A stretch of 64,000 nucleotides of DNA. Source: Streptomyces pseudovenezuelae (GTDB lineage Bacteria > Actinomycetota > Actinomycetes > Streptomycetales > Streptomycetaceae). The notes beneath the pieces were generated by a model, which was not told the origin of the DNA, did not search any database, and saw only the letters and a list, made by a program, of their open reading frames with translations. The first letter of the stretch is position 1. Every line of letters starts with the position of its first letter. Where the stretch lies: NCBI RefSeq assembly GCF_001513955.1, contig NZ_KQ948148.1, positions 8,396 to 72,395 on the forward strand. Reading direction: 5' to 3'. Both the position numbers and the translations under genes were made by a program. Shown here piece by piece: positions 42,014 through 50,786 of the stretch.

Positions 42014-43353
42014 CCACGCCGGGCGTCGACGACGCCGTGGCGGAGAAGCCGGAGAAGGAACCCGTCTCCGAACGGCGGCTGCATCCCATAACGCCGCTCA
42101 GGCGGGCGTGGGCGCCGGTCGCCGTCGTCATCGGGTGGGCCGTGCACGACCCCGACCAGGCGCAGCGCCAGCTCACCCGGCTGACGACCACCACTTTGCT
42201 GATCGCCCTCGCCGTCGTCGTCCCGGCCGCCGCCCTCTACGGCTTTCTCACCTGGTGGTTCACCCACTTCGCGGTGACCGACACCGAACTGCGCATCCGC
42301 ACCGGCCTGTTGTTCCGGCGCACCGCGCACATCCGGCTGGAGCGGATCCAGGCGATCGACGTCACCCAGCCGCTCCTCGCGCGCGTGGCCGGGGTCGCGA
42401 AGCTCCGGCTGGACGTCGTCGGCACCGACAAGAAGGACGAACTGGCCTTCCTCGGGGAGGACGAGGCCCGGGCCCTGCGCGCGGAACTCCTCGCGCGTGC
42501 CGCCGGGTTCGCGCCCGAGACCGCGCACGAGGTCGGCGAGGCCCCGGCGCGCGAGCTGCTGCGCACACCCCCGCGCGATCTGGCGCTCTCCCTGGTGCTG
42601 ACGGGCGCCACCTGGGGCGCGCTGGTCGCCGCGCTCGTCGTACCGCCGCTGCTGTGGTGGGCCACCCACAGTCTGTGGACGGTCCTCGCGACCGCCGTGC
42701 CGCTGCTCGGCGCGGCGGGGGCGAGCAGCGTGGGGCGGTTCGTCTCCGAGTACGACTGGACGGTGGGCGAGTCCCCGGACGGGCTGCGCATCGACCACGG
42801 CCTCCTGGACCGCACCCACGAGACGGTGCCGCCGGGCCGGGTGCAGACCGTACGGATCGTGGAGCCGCTGCTGTGGCGGCGGCGCGGCTGGGTGCGCGTC
42901 GAGCTGGACGTGGCCGGGTCGTCCAACTCCGTGCTGGTGCCGGTCGCCCCGCGCGAGGCCGCCGAGGCGGTCGTCGCGCGCGTGCTGCCCGGGGTGACCG
43001 TGCCGCCGCTGTCGGCGCTGGCGCGGCCCCCGCGCCGGGCCCGGCGGTGTGTACCCCTGTGGTGGCGCGGCCACGGACTCGCCGTCACCGACGCGGTGTT
43101 CGCCTCCCGGCAGGGGCTGCTGCGCCGGAGCCTGGCGCTCGTCCCGCACGCGAAGGTCCAGAGCGTACGCGTCACGCAGGGGCCCTGGGAGCGGCTGTGG
43201 CGGGTCGCGGACGTTCATGTGGACACGGGAGCGAACAAGACCGTCACGGCTCGTCTGAGGGACGCTCAGGAGGCCGCGGAGCTGCTCGGCGCGCAGGCGG
43301 AGAGGTCGCGGACGGGACGGAAAGGGGCACGGCCCGACCGCTGGATGGTCTGA
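42010..43353 (+). CDS. Large PH-domain membrane protein (YdbT-like)
   Basis: 447 residues with about four membrane helices and three bPH2 domains. The first PH follows helices at 60-90 (VTDTELRIRTGLLFRRTAHIRLERIQAIDVTQPLL); the second follows helices at 200-245 (PDGLRIDHGLLDRTHETVPPGRVQTVRIVEPLLWRRRGW); the third ends the protein (DAVFASRQGLLRRSLALVPHAKVQSVRVTQGPWERLW). The repeated core is a hydrophobic strand, R-x-x-L, and x-R-x-Q-x-[VI]. It is coupled by GTGA to the YdbS-like gene. No regulator lies next to the pair. Confidence 0.88.
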   Translation: MTTPGVDDAVAEKPEKEPVSERRLHPITPLRRAWAPVAVVIGWAVHDPDQAQRQLTRLTTTTLLIALAVVVPAAALYGFLTWWFTHFAVTDTELRIRTGLLFRRTAHIRLERIQAIDVTQPLLARVAGVAKLRLDVVGTDKKDELAFLGEDEARALRAELLARAAGFAPETAHEVGEAPARELLRTPPRDLALSLVLTGATWGALVAALVVPPLLWWATHSLWTVLATAVPLLGAAGASSVGRFVSEYDWTVGESPDGLRIDHGLLDRTHETVPPGRVQTVRIVEPLLWRRRGWVRVELDVAGSSNSVLVPVAPREAAEAVVARVLPGVTVPPLSALARPPRRARRCVPLWWRGHGLAVTDAVFASRQGLLRRSLALVPHAKVQSVRVTQGPWERLWRVADVHVDTGANKTVTARLRDAQEAAELLGAQAERSRTGRKGARPDRWMV

Positions 43354-43393
43354 CCGTGCCCCGTCGGGGTCTCCGTGCGTATCGGTGCGTCCG

Positions 43394-44740
43394 TCAGGAC
43401 ACGGCGCTGCGCAGCCCCTGGAGGTCGATCTGTTCCGTCTCGTCGTGGGCCGTCAGGTCGATGACCTGGCCGATGCCGCGCGACTCCTCGTCGGCCGGCT
43501 TGAAATCCGCCTCCGACTCGGCCTTGTGCAGGGCGAGGGCCTCCTGGCCGACGACGTCGGCGAGGTCCTCGTTCTGCACGGCCTCCAGGGCGTCCCGCGA
43601 GGCCTCGCCCTTGGTGCCGAAAAAGTCGAACCCGCCCTCGACTCGCGGGCGTCGCACGGGAGCCGTGGGCACGACCGCCACCGCGGTCGGCGCGATGAAG
43701 TGCCCGGCGGGCTGCTGCTGCGGCTGGGCGGCTCTCGCCGTGGTGGTGGCGGCCGCGCGCTCATGCCCGTCGACCGCCTCGGGCTTCCCCCGCGCCTCGT
43801 CCTCCTGCGCGGCCTCCGCCTCGGTGCCGGCGGTGTCCGCCGCGGCCGAACCGGCGTGCGCCGGCTGCTCCTTCGAGTCGGCCTGGGTCTTGGGGGCGGC
43901 CTTGGGGGCGGTCTTGGGGTCAGTCTCGGGGTCGGCCTTGAGGTCGGGCTTCGCCTTCGTCCTGACGGGACCGTCGCCGTCCTCGTCGAGCCGCTTCAGC
44001 GCCGCGTTCGCCCGCAGGAACAAGCGGGACCCCTCCGGGGAGAAGATCGCGGGCAGCTCCGGCTTCTCCTCCGTGTCCTCGGAAGTCTTGCCGTCCTCAG
44101 CGGTCTTGCCGTCCGCGGAAGTCTTGCCGTCCTCCGCAGCCGTGCCGTCCGCGGAAGTCTCCGTGTCCCCGGAAGTCTCCTCGGCCGCGGTCCCCGCCTC
44201 GGCCTCGGTCTCCGGCCCGTTCTCGGCGGCCTCCGCCGCGGTCTGTGCGTCGGCCTGCTCGGCCGGCGGCAGTGCCCGCGCCGGGGCGGCCTCTATCTCC
44301 AGCAGCCGGCGGCCCTCCAGGGCGCTCGCCCGCTCGGTCTCCGCCGTGGCGTACCGCCGCAGCAGCGCCGCGTGCTCGTTGCGCAGGCCCGCCAGCTCCG
44401 CGCGCTTCGCCCGCAGCCGCTGCTCCAGCTTGACGCGCAGCTCCCGCGACTCCTCGAGGTCGGTCTCGAGTTCGGCGACCCGCTCCTCGTGCCGCCACTC
44501 GTCGCTCGCCCGCGCGCGCGTGAGGTCGGCGACCTGCTTGCCCGCCTGCGCGTCCCAGCGGCGCATGACGGCCGCCCCGACGACCGCGACCGCCGCGGCG
44601 AAGGCGGCTATCACGCGCAGCACGGCCTGCTGCGAGAACACCCAGGGGCCGAAGGCGCAGACGAGCGCGACGCCTGCGATCGCCGACGGCGGCAGCAGCC
44701 TGTGCAAAGGCGGGGAATGGCGGTGACGTCCACGTGGCAT
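43394..44740 (-). CDS. Two-helix membrane protein with long coiled coil and acidic repeats
   Basis: 448 residues. Two membrane helices (about 17-60) are followed by a coiled coil of 90-100 residues (ELETDLEESRELRVKLEQRL, RAKRAELAGLRNEHAALLRR). Then comes a low-complexity region with repeated ADGK/EDGKT units and long Glu/Ala/Lys segments, a second acidic/Pro/Ala region, and a conserved C-terminal end (FDFFGTKGEASRDALEAVQNEDLADVVGQE). This looks like a cytoplasmic scaffold on the membrane. The repeats are visible in the DNA near 44085-44170. The start ATG 44740 opens a basic PRGRHRH segment; an upstream in-frame ATG adds non-conserved residues. Confidence 0.7.
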   Translation of the reverse strand: MPRGRHRHSPPLHRLLPPSAIAGVALVCAFGPWVFSQQAVLRVIAAFAAAVAVVGAAVMRRWDAQAGKQVADLTRARASDEWRHEERVAELETDLEESRELRVKLEQRLRAKRAELAGLRNEHAALLRRYATAETERASALEGRRLLEIEAAPARALPPAEQADAQTAAEAAENGPETEAEAGTAAEETSGDTETSADGTAAEDGKTSADGKTAEDGKTSEDTEEKPELPAIFSPEGSRLFLRANAALKRLDEDGDGPVRTKAKPDLKADPETDPKTAPKAAPKTQADSKEQPAHAGSAAADTAGTEAEAAQEDEARGKPEAVDGHERAAATTTARAAQPQQQPAGHFIAPTAVAVVPTAPVRRPRVEGGFDFFGTKGEASRDALEAVQNEDLADVVGQEALALHKAESEADFKPADEESRGIGQVIDLTAHDETEQIDLQGLRSAVS

Positions 44741-44869
44741 GGCCAGAAACTTACCGCGAGTAGGCGAACCTTGGTGCCCCGCCCCGTAAAAACACAGCCA
44801 TCCCTCGGCCTTCACCCGACATCAGGAATCGGAACGGCCGCCGAATTCGGCGTATTGATCACTCGTCGA

Positions 44870-46012
44870 TCACTCACCGATCGCTGATCGGCCGCCCAGT
44901 CGCCCGCTGACCCACTCCAGGGTCGCCGGGATCTCCCGCCGCCAGGTGTTGAAGTTGTGCCCGCCGCTTTCGAGGATGATCGACGAGATCCGTGTCGTTT
45001 CCGTCGCCTTCACCCGCTCTATGAACTTCAAGGTGTCCTTGTAGTTCTTCTCGCCCACCTTGCTGCTGCTGACGAGCAGTGAGGTGTCCGGCGCAGGCAG
45101 GTGCTTGAGGCACCACCACAGGTTCGCGAGGTGGCGCAGCTTCCTGTCGCCCTGGAAGAGGTCGCCCGTGGTGGGGTCGACGGGCGCGTTGTAGTACGGG
45201 GACAGGCCCGCCCCGGCGGCGTACACCTGGGGATGGTGCATGGCGAGCTTCAGCGCGCAGTACCCGCCCGTGGAGTCACCGATGATCCCCCAACTCCCCC
45301 GTTCCCTGCCCACCCTGTAGTGCGCGGTCACCGCTTCCGGAAGGTCCTTGGCGAAGAACGTCTCGGTCTGCGGGCCGTCCGGAACGTCCGCGCACTCGGT
45401 GTCCCGCGGCGGCGCCACCGTCGGCCGCAGCATCACCAGGATCATCGGCTCCATACGGCCGTCCTTGGTGAGTTCCAGAGCCGTGCGCGGATAGTGGAGT
45501 TTGTCCACCAGCGCTCTCGCGGTGCCCGGATAACCGGTGAGCACGACCGACGCGGGGAAGGTGCGCGCGCGATAACGCTCCTGGAAATACTCCGGCGGCA
45601 GATAGACGTACGCGGGACTCGCGATGTGGGACGTGGGGCCGACGATGTCGACCTTCTGGACCTGCCCGACCGACGACGGCCGAAAGCCGCTCCTTCCGGG
45701 CACGCCCCCGATCTCGGTCACCCTCAGGGGCCCGCTCGACCGGTTGCCCGGGGTGTGGTCGACCACCACGCCCTGGTCGGTCTCCCGGCCGAACAGGTCG
45801 GCCCAGGAGGCGTAGAAGCCGAAGGCCTGGTTGGCGGCGAGTCCCACCGACACGAAGATCAGGAGCTGCGTCGCGAGCAGCAGCCCGATGCGGCCGCTGA
45901 CGGACCGCCAGCCACGGCGCGCCAGCCGTGGCCAGAGCCACACCGTGCCGGCGAAGAGCGCCACGGCGGCCAGGACCGCCGGCACCAGCGTGTTGTTGCT
46001 CGTGAGACCCAT
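44870..46012 (-). CDS. Membrane-anchored alpha/beta-hydrolase esterase (PF00756 family)
   Basis: 380 residues. Two to three membrane helices occupy residues 5-70. The esterase D/antigen-85-like domain follows, with the nucleophile elbow SWGIIGDSTGGYCALKLAM (Ser in GDSTGG), an acidic residue likely in the VSSSKVGEKNYK-KFIERVK region, and the catalytic His in ILESGGHNFNTWRRE near the end. The active site should lie outside the membrane. It diverges from an mprF-type gene over 150 bases; a shared envelope-stress role is possible. Antigen-85-like enzymes transfer acyl groups; this one's substrate is unknown. Confidence 0.85.
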   Translation of the reverse strand: MGLTSNNTLVPAVLAAVALFAGTVWLWPRLARRGWRSVSGRIGLLLATQLLIFVSVGLAANQAFGFYASWADLFGRETDQGVVVDHTPGNRSSGPLRVTEIGGVPGRSGFRPSSVGQVQKVDIVGPTSHIASPAYVYLPPEYFQERYRARTFPASVVLTGYPGTARALVDKLHYPRTALELTKDGRMEPMILVMLRPTVAPPRDTECADVPDGPQTETFFAKDLPEAVTAHYRVGRERGSWGIIGDSTGGYCALKLAMHHPQVYAAGAGLSPYYNAPVDPTTGDLFQGDRKLRHLANLWWCLKHLPAPDTSLLVSSSKVGEKNYKDTLKFIERVKATETTRISSIILESGGHNFNTWRREIPATLEWVSGRLGGRSAIGE

Positions 46013-46061
46013 TGCTTGCTTTCGCTTTCCTCGGCCTTTGAAACGGCTTTGAGGAGGTGAG

Positions 46062-46087
46062 TGAACCTCTCCTCACGAGACACCGTC
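46062..46087 (+). promoter_or_regulatory. Sigma-E-type promoter of the mprF gene
   Basis: TGAAC, 17 bases, CGTC fits the ECF SigE pattern (GGAAC, 16-18 bases, CGTC) except for the first base. The start would lie near 46094, about 70 bases before ATG 46163. It excludes the GTG at 46061 as the start of the protein, since that codon overlaps the -35 element. Confidence 0.6.
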
Positions 46088-46162
46088 CTAGAGGGCGCAA
46101 TGTCGCCGGATGCCCGAATCAGGGCTCCGGATCCAAAGTCACTCGCAGAACCACGGGATGCG

Positions 46163-47998
46163 ATGTCTGTCAGGACAGATGAGGAAATGTCGGGCGGGGT
46201 TCCGATCCGATCAACACGGCTGCGGCGTGCACTGCACGGTCCGCGCCCCGAGGCCGTCCCCGTCCTCGTCGCCAGAGCCGCCGCGCTCGTAGGGCTTCTG
46301 GACATCGCCGCCGGCGTCTTCCCACGCTTCCGGCACAGTCGTATGCACACCATGGCCGAGGTGCTGCCCGGCGCGCTCGGTCCGTTCGCGGCCGCGCTCT
46401 CGCTCAGCACCGGCGTGCTGTTGCTGCTGCTCGCGCACGGTCTCCGGCGCCGCAAGCGCCGGGCCTGGCGGGCGGCCGTGGCCCTGCTGCCGGCGGGCGC
46501 GCTGGCGCAGTTCACGTACCGCCACTCACTCGTCGGGGCGGCCATCTCGCTCGCCCTGCTCGTACCGCTCGTGCGCCACCGCGACCAGTTCAGGGCACTG
46601 CCCGACCCGCGCAGCCGCTGGCGCGCGCTCGCCAACTTCGTCCTCATGGGCGCCGGTTCCCTCGTCCTCGGGCTGATCATCGTCAGCGTCCACCCGAACC
46701 GCCTGGTCGGCGACCCGAGCCTGGCCGACCGCATCACCCACGTCCTGTACGGCCTCTTCGGCTTCGAGGGCCCGGTCGACTACCAGGGCGACACCTCGTG
46801 GACCGTCGGCGTCTCGCTCGGCGCCCTCGGCCTGCTCACCGCGATCACCACGATCTACCTCGCCTTCCGTCCCGAACACCCCGCCGCACAGCTCACCGAG
46901 GAGGACGAGTCCCGCCTCAGGGCGCTGCTGGCCAAGCACGGCGGCCGCGACTCGCTCGGCCACTTCGCGCTGCGCCGCGACAAGGCCGTCGTCTTCTCCC
47001 CCAGCGGCAAGGCGGCGGTGACCTACCGCGTCGTCTCCGGTGTGATGCTCGCCAGCGGCGACCCGATCGGCGACGTGGAAGCCTGGCCGGGCGCCATCGA
47101 ACGCTTCATGGACGAGGCCAAGGCGCACTCCTGGACGCCCGCCGTCATGGGCTGCTCGGAGACCGGCGGTGAGGTCTGGACCCGCGAGACCGGTCTGGAC
47201 GCCCTCGAACTGGGCGACGAGGCGGTGGTGGACGTCGCGGATTTCTCGCTCGCCGGCCGCGCGATGCGCAATGTCCGCCAGATGGTCAAGCGCATCGAGC
47301 GGGCCGGTTACGAGACCCGCGTGCGGCGCGTACGTGACCTCGGGGAGACCGAGCTGGAGCGGGTGCGGCAGGCCGCCGAGGACTGGCGCGGCACGGACAC
47401 CGAGCGCGGTTTCTCGATGGCCCTGGGCCGCATCGGCGACCTCGCCGACGGCGACTGCCTGATCGCCACCGCCCACAAGGCGGACGACCAGCCCGGCCCG
47501 TACGGCGACCTCAAGGCGATCCTGCACTTCGTGCCGTGGGGCACCGACGGCGCCTCCCTGGACCTCATGCGCCGGGACCGCTCCGCCGACCCCGGTATGA
47601 ACGAACTGCTGATCGTCGCCGCCCTGCAGGCGGCCCCGAAGTTCGACATCACGCGCGTGTCGCTGAACTTCGCGATGTTCCGCTCGGCCCTCGCGCGCGG
47701 CGAGAAGATCGGCGCGGGCCCGGTGCTGCGCGCCTGGCGGGGCCTGCTGGTCTTCCTGTCCCGCTGGTTCCAGATCGAGTCCCTGTACAAGTTCAACGCG
47801 AAGTTCCAGCCCCGCTGGGAGCCCCGCTTCGTCGTGTACCGGGCCTCCGGCGACCTCCCGCGCATCGGCTTCGCCGCCATGCAGGCGGAGGGCTTCGTCA
47901 ACCTGGCCCTCCCGCTGCCGCGCTTCCTGCGCCGCCGCTCGCACACCGCACGCACGTGTGCCCACGCGGTCGCGGAGCGCGACGTGAGAGCGGCCTGA
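46163..47998 (+). CDS. mprF: MprF-like phosphatidylglycerol lysyltransferase
   Basis: 611 residues. A cytoplasmic N-terminus leads to about six membrane helices in the first 250 residues (the flippase/membrane part, shorter than in Staphylococcus MprF), then a DUF2156 aminoacyl-transferase domain to residue about 580. GNAT-like repeat motifs include HFALRRDKAVVFSPSGKAAVTYRVV, GDPIGDVEAW, WTRETGLDALELGDEAVVD and the end SLNFAMFRSALARGEKIGAGP. It adds lysine (or a related residue) to phosphatidylglycerol, lowering surface negative charge and raising resistance to cationic peptides. A sigma-E-type promoter sits 76 bases upstream. Confidence 0.88.
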   Translation: MSVRTDEEMSGGVPIRSTRLRRALHGPRPEAVPVLVARAAALVGLLDIAAGVFPRFRHSRMHTMAEVLPGALGPFAAALSLSTGVLLLLLAHGLRRRKRRAWRAAVALLPAGALAQFTYRHSLVGAAISLALLVPLVRHRDQFRALPDPRSRWRALANFVLMGAGSLVLGLIIVSVHPNRLVGDPSLADRITHVLYGLFGFEGPVDYQGDTSWTVGVSLGALGLLTAITTIYLAFRPEHPAAQLTEEDESRLRALLAKHGGRDSLGHFALRRDKAVVFSPSGKAAVTYRVVSGVMLASGDPIGDVEAWPGAIERFMDEAKAHSWTPAVMGCSETGGEVWTRETGLDALELGDEAVVDVADFSLAGRAMRNVRQMVKRIERAGYETRVRRVRDLGETELERVRQAAEDWRGTDTERGFSMALGRIGDLADGDCLIATAHKADDQPGPYGDLKAILHFVPWGTDGASLDLMRRDRSADPGMNELLIVAALQAAPKFDITRVSLNFAMFRSALARGEKIGAGPVLRAWRGLLVFLSRWFQIESLYKFNAKFQPRWEPRFVVYRASGDLPRIGFAAMQAEGFVNLALPLPRFLRRRSHTARTCAHAVAERDVRAA

Positions 47999-48017
47999 CC
48001 GCTCGCTCCCGGACCGG

Positions 48018-48066
48018 CCCGGACGGAAGCCCCGCCCCTCCTCCAGCCCCGGGGCCTCCGTCCGGG
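48018..48066 (+). terminator. Terminator of the mprF gene
   Basis: CCCGGACGGA pairs with TCCGTCCGGG; the stem continues six more pairs after one mismatch. It lies 20 bases after the mprF stop and before the folP -10. Confidence 0.75.
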
Positions 48067-48096
48067 CCACCCGCTCCGGCGGCTCCACGCTGGGCC

Positions 48097-48102
48097 TAGG
48101 CT
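48097..48102 (+). promoter_or_regulatory. -10 element giving a leaderless folP transcript
   Basis: TAGGCT, six bases (GAACGC), then ATG 48109. Confidence 0.55.
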
Positions 48103-48108
48103 GAACGC

Positions 48109-49014
48109 ATGAGCAAGCAGAGCGGACGCGGGCGCGTCGCCGGCCTTCCCGAATGGGACCGCTGCGCGGTCATGGGGGTCGTGAACGTCACCCCCGACTC
48201 CTTCTCCGACGGCGGCCGCTGGTTCGACACGGCGGCCGCCGTCAAGCACGGCCTGGCCCTCGTCGAGGAGGGCGCCGACCTCGTCGACGTCGGCGGCGAG
48301 TCCACCCGCCCCGGCGCCACCCGCGTCGACGAGGCCGAGGAACTCCGGCGCGTGATCCCCGTCGTCCGCGGCCTCGCCTCCGAGGGCGTCACCGTCTCCG
48401 TCGACACCATGCGCGCCTGCGTCGCCGAACAGGCCCTCGCCGCCGGGGCACGTCTCGTCAACGACGTCAGCGGCGGCCTCGCCGACCCCGCGATGATCCC
48501 GGTCGTCGCCGACGCGGGCGCCCCCTTCGTCGTCATGCACTGGCGGGGCTTCCTGGAGGGCGGCAACGTCAGGGGTGTCTACGCCGACGTCGTCGCCGAG
48601 GTGATCGACGAGCTCCACGCGCGTGTGGACGCCGTCCTCGCGGGCGGCATCTCCCCCGACCGGGTGGTCGTCGACCCGGGCCTCGGCTTCTCCAAGGACG
48701 CCGAGCACGACCTGGTCCTCCTCTCCCACCTCGACCGCCTCCTCGGTCTCGGCCACCCCCTGCTCGTCGCCGCCTCCCGCAAGCGGTTCCTCGGCCGTGT
48801 CCTCGCCGGGCCCGAGGGCGCCCCGCCGCCCGCCCGCGAGCGCGACGCCGCCACGGCCGCCGTCTCCGCGCTCGCGGCGCACGCCGGCGCGTGGGCGGTG
48901 CGCGTGCACGAGGTGCGCGCCACGGCCGACGCGGTACGGGTCGCCCGCGCCGTGGAAGGAGCGCGCACCGACAGCGCGCGCGCCGCGGACAACGGCGCGG
49001 AAGGAGCCCGGTGA
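48109..49014 (+). CDS. folP: Dihydropteroate synthase
   Basis: 301 residues. The barrel begins with VMGVVNVTPDSFSDGGRW (pterin and p-aminobenzoate loop), then VDVGGESTRPGA, VSVDTMRA, LVNDVSGGLAD, VVMHWRG, VVVDPGLGFSKD and SRKRFLG in normal order. It joins p-aminobenzoate to the pterin pyrophosphate and is the sulfonamide target. The ATG follows TAGGCT by six bases without a ribosome site, so the mRNA is probably leaderless. The last 30 residues are Ala/Glu-rich. It is coupled to the next gene by GTGA. Confidence 0.97.
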   Translation: MSKQSGRGRVAGLPEWDRCAVMGVVNVTPDSFSDGGRWFDTAAAVKHGLALVEEGADLVDVGGESTRPGATRVDEAEELRRVIPVVRGLASEGVTVSVDTMRACVAEQALAAGARLVNDVSGGLADPAMIPVVADAGAPFVVMHWRGFLEGGNVRGVYADVVAEVIDELHARVDAVLAGGISPDRVVVDPGLGFSKDAEHDLVLLSHLDRLLGLGHPLLVAASRKRFLGRVLAGPEGAPPPARERDAATAAVSALAAHAGAWAVRVHEVRATADAVRVARAVEGARTDSARAADNGAEGAR

Positions 49015-49514
49015 GCGCCCCCCACACCGACGTGGAGCAGGTGGAGGCCGCCAACACCGCCTTCTACGAGGCGCTGGAGCGCGGCGACTTCGAGACGGTG
49101 TCCGAACTCTGGCTCACCCCGGCCGACCTGGGCGTCGACGAGACCTACCACGACCCGGCGGACGTCGGCGTGGTCTCCTGCGTGCATCCCGGCTGGCCCG
49201 TGCTGACCGGGCGCGGCGAGGTCCTGAGGTCGTACGCGCTGATCATGGCGAACACGGACTACATCCAGTTCTTCCTCACGGACGTGCATGTCTCCGTCAC
49301 CGGTGACACCGCCCTGGTGACCTGCACCGAGAACATCCTCAGCGGCGGCCCAGCCCCCGAGGGCGGCGAGGAGCTCGGCCCGCTCGTCGGCCAGCTGGTG
49401 GTCGCCACGAACGTGTTCCGCCGCACCTCCGAGGGCTGGAAGCTGTGGTCCCACCACGCCTCCCCGGTGCTGGCCGAGAACGGCGAGGACGAGGACGAGG
49501 AAACGCCTTCCTGA
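49011..49514 (+). CDS. NTF2/SnoaL-like small-molecule-binding fold protein in the folate cluster
   Basis: 167 residues, one cone-shaped NTF2-like domain (VEQVEAANTAFYEALERGDFETVSELW, VSCVHPGWPVLTGRGEVLRSYALIM, ALVTCTENIL, LVVATNVFRRTSEGWKLWSHHAS). The fold is used by isomerases, cyclases and binding proteins, and its ligand is not predictable. It is translationally coupled to folP (GTGA), which makes a role linked to pterin or p-aminobenzoate possible but unproven. The end is acidic. A 236-base gap with its own promoter precedes folB. Confidence 0.8.
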   Translation: MSAPHTDVEQVEAANTAFYEALERGDFETVSELWLTPADLGVDETYHDPADVGVVSCVHPGWPVLTGRGEVLRSYALIMANTDYIQFFLTDVHVSVTGDTALVTCTENILSGGPAPEGGEELGPLVGQLVVATNVFRRTSEGWKLWSHHASPVLAENGEDEDEETPS

Positions 49515-49673
49515 ACCCGTCGGGACCAAGAAGTGGTTGGAATCACGAACCCCGGGGTAGGGGCGGCTACCAACCCGTGAGCCGCCGGGTTCCCCGGGGG
49601 AAACACACGGTGAAACCTCCGGACCCCGGCACCGGCCGCGGCCCCGTGGCCCGGTCCTGTCGGTGCTCGCAGG

Positions 49674-49679
49674 TAGATT
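49674..49679 (+). promoter_or_regulatory. Promoter -10 for folB-folK-DUF3180
   Basis: TAGATT lies about 72 bases before the folB GTG. The -35 region (near TCCTGT at 49655) is weak. The 236-base gap before folB holds no gene. Confidence 0.4.
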
Positions 49680-49750
49680 CGTTCGAGGCCGGGGTACCGC
49701 CCGCACACGGTACGGACCGGCCGTCACCGACGATTGCAGGAGTGATTCGC

Positions 49751-50110
49751 GTGGATCGTGTCGCGCTGCGCGGCCTGAAGGCCCGCGGGCACCACGGGGT
49801 GTTCCCCGAGGAGCGCGAGAAGGGCCAGACCTTCGTCGTGGACCTCGTCCTCGGGCTGGACACCCGGCCGGCCGCCGCCGACGACGACCTGACGAAGACC
49901 GTGCACTACGGCATCGTCGCCGAGGAGGTCGTGGCCGTCGTCCAGGGCGAGCCCGTCGATCTCATCGAGACGCTCGCCGAACGCATCGCCCAGGCCTGTC
50001 TGAAACACGAGCGGGTAGAGGAGGTCGAGGTCAGGGTCCACAAACCCGACGCGCCGATCACCGTGCCCTTCGACGACGTGACCGTCACCATCACCCGGAG
50101 CCGAGTATGA
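49751..50110 (+). CDS. folB: Dihydroneopterin aldolase
   Basis: 119 residues, exact family length from GTG 49751. That start is chosen because AGGAG lies eight bases before it; GTG 49742 would overlap the ribosome site. Motifs GLKARGHHGVFPEEREKGQTFVVDLVLGLD, TVHYGIVAE and LIETLAERIAQ are typical, including the catalytic Glu and Tyr. It releases glycolaldehyde from dihydroneopterin. folK starts inside its stop (ATGA). Confidence 0.95.
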   Translation: MDRVALRGLKARGHHGVFPEEREKGQTFVVDLVLGLDTRPAAADDDLTKTVHYGIVAEEVVAVVQGEPVDLIETLAERIAQACLKHERVEEVEVRVHKPDAPITVPFDDVTVTITRSRV

Positions 50111-50718
50111 CCGCGTCCTTCGCCGCGGGTCACAGCGACCCGACCGTTCAGCCGGTGCCCGCCTCCGTCGTGCAGCAGGTGGACGCCGCCGACGCCACCC
50201 TCCACAACCCGAAGCGCGCCGTGCTCTCCCTCGGCTCCAACCTCGGCAACCGTCTGGAGACGCTCCAGGGGGCCATCGACGCGCTGGAGGACACGCCCGG
50301 CGTCCGCGTCAAGGCCGTCTCCCCCGTCTACGAGACGGAGCCGTGGGGCGTCGCCGCCGACAGCCAGCCCTCGTACTTCAACGCGGTCGTCGTGCTGAAG
50401 ACCACGCTCCCCCCGTCCTCCCTGCTGGAGCGGGCCCACGCGGTCGAGGAGGCCTTCAACCGGGTGCGGGACGAGCGCTGGGGCCCGCGCACCCTCGACG
50501 TCGACATCGTGTCGTACGCCGAGGTGGTCTCCGACGATCCGATCCTCACCCTGCCCCACCCCCGTGCCCACGAGCGCGCGTTCGTGCTCGTCCCCTGGCA
50601 CGACGTGGAGCCGGAGGCCCAGTTGCCCGGCCGCGGCCCGGTCGCCGCTCTCCTCGACACGGTCACGCGAAACGGCGTGGAAGCACGCAAGGACCTGGAA
50701 CTCCGGCTGCCCGAATAG
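50107..50718 (+). CDS. folK: 6-hydroxymethyl-7,8-dihydropterin pyrophosphokinase
   Basis: 203 residues: an extra N-terminal tail of about 35 residues, then the HPPK domain (AVLSLGSNLGNRLETLQGAI, VSPVYETEPWG, SYFNAVVVLKT, VEEAFNRVRDERWGPRTLDVDIVSY, LPHPRAHERAFVLVPW). The two Asp of DVDI bind Mg-ATP. It activates the pterin for FolP. The start overlaps folB. The next gene, DUF3180, is its usual neighbour in actinobacteria. Confidence 0.96.
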   Translation: MTASFAAGHSDPTVQPVPASVVQQVDAADATLHNPKRAVLSLGSNLGNRLETLQGAIDALEDTPGVRVKAVSPVYETEPWGVAADSQPSYFNAVVVLKTTLPPSSLLERAHAVEEAFNRVRDERWGPRTLDVDIVSYAEVVSDDPILTLPHPRAHERAFVLVPWHDVEPEAQLPGRGPVAALLDTVTRNGVEARKDLELRLPE

Positions 50719-50786
50719 CCGTTAAGGTCAAGACGACCACCATCCGTGGGACCGCCCAAGGACCTCGGGGGAGCTGAAGGGGCACC

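Noticed and set aside
46061..46162. Longer MprF starting at GTG 46061
   Set aside because: The codon overlaps the -35 of the sigma-E-type promoter, and the added residues are not family-like.
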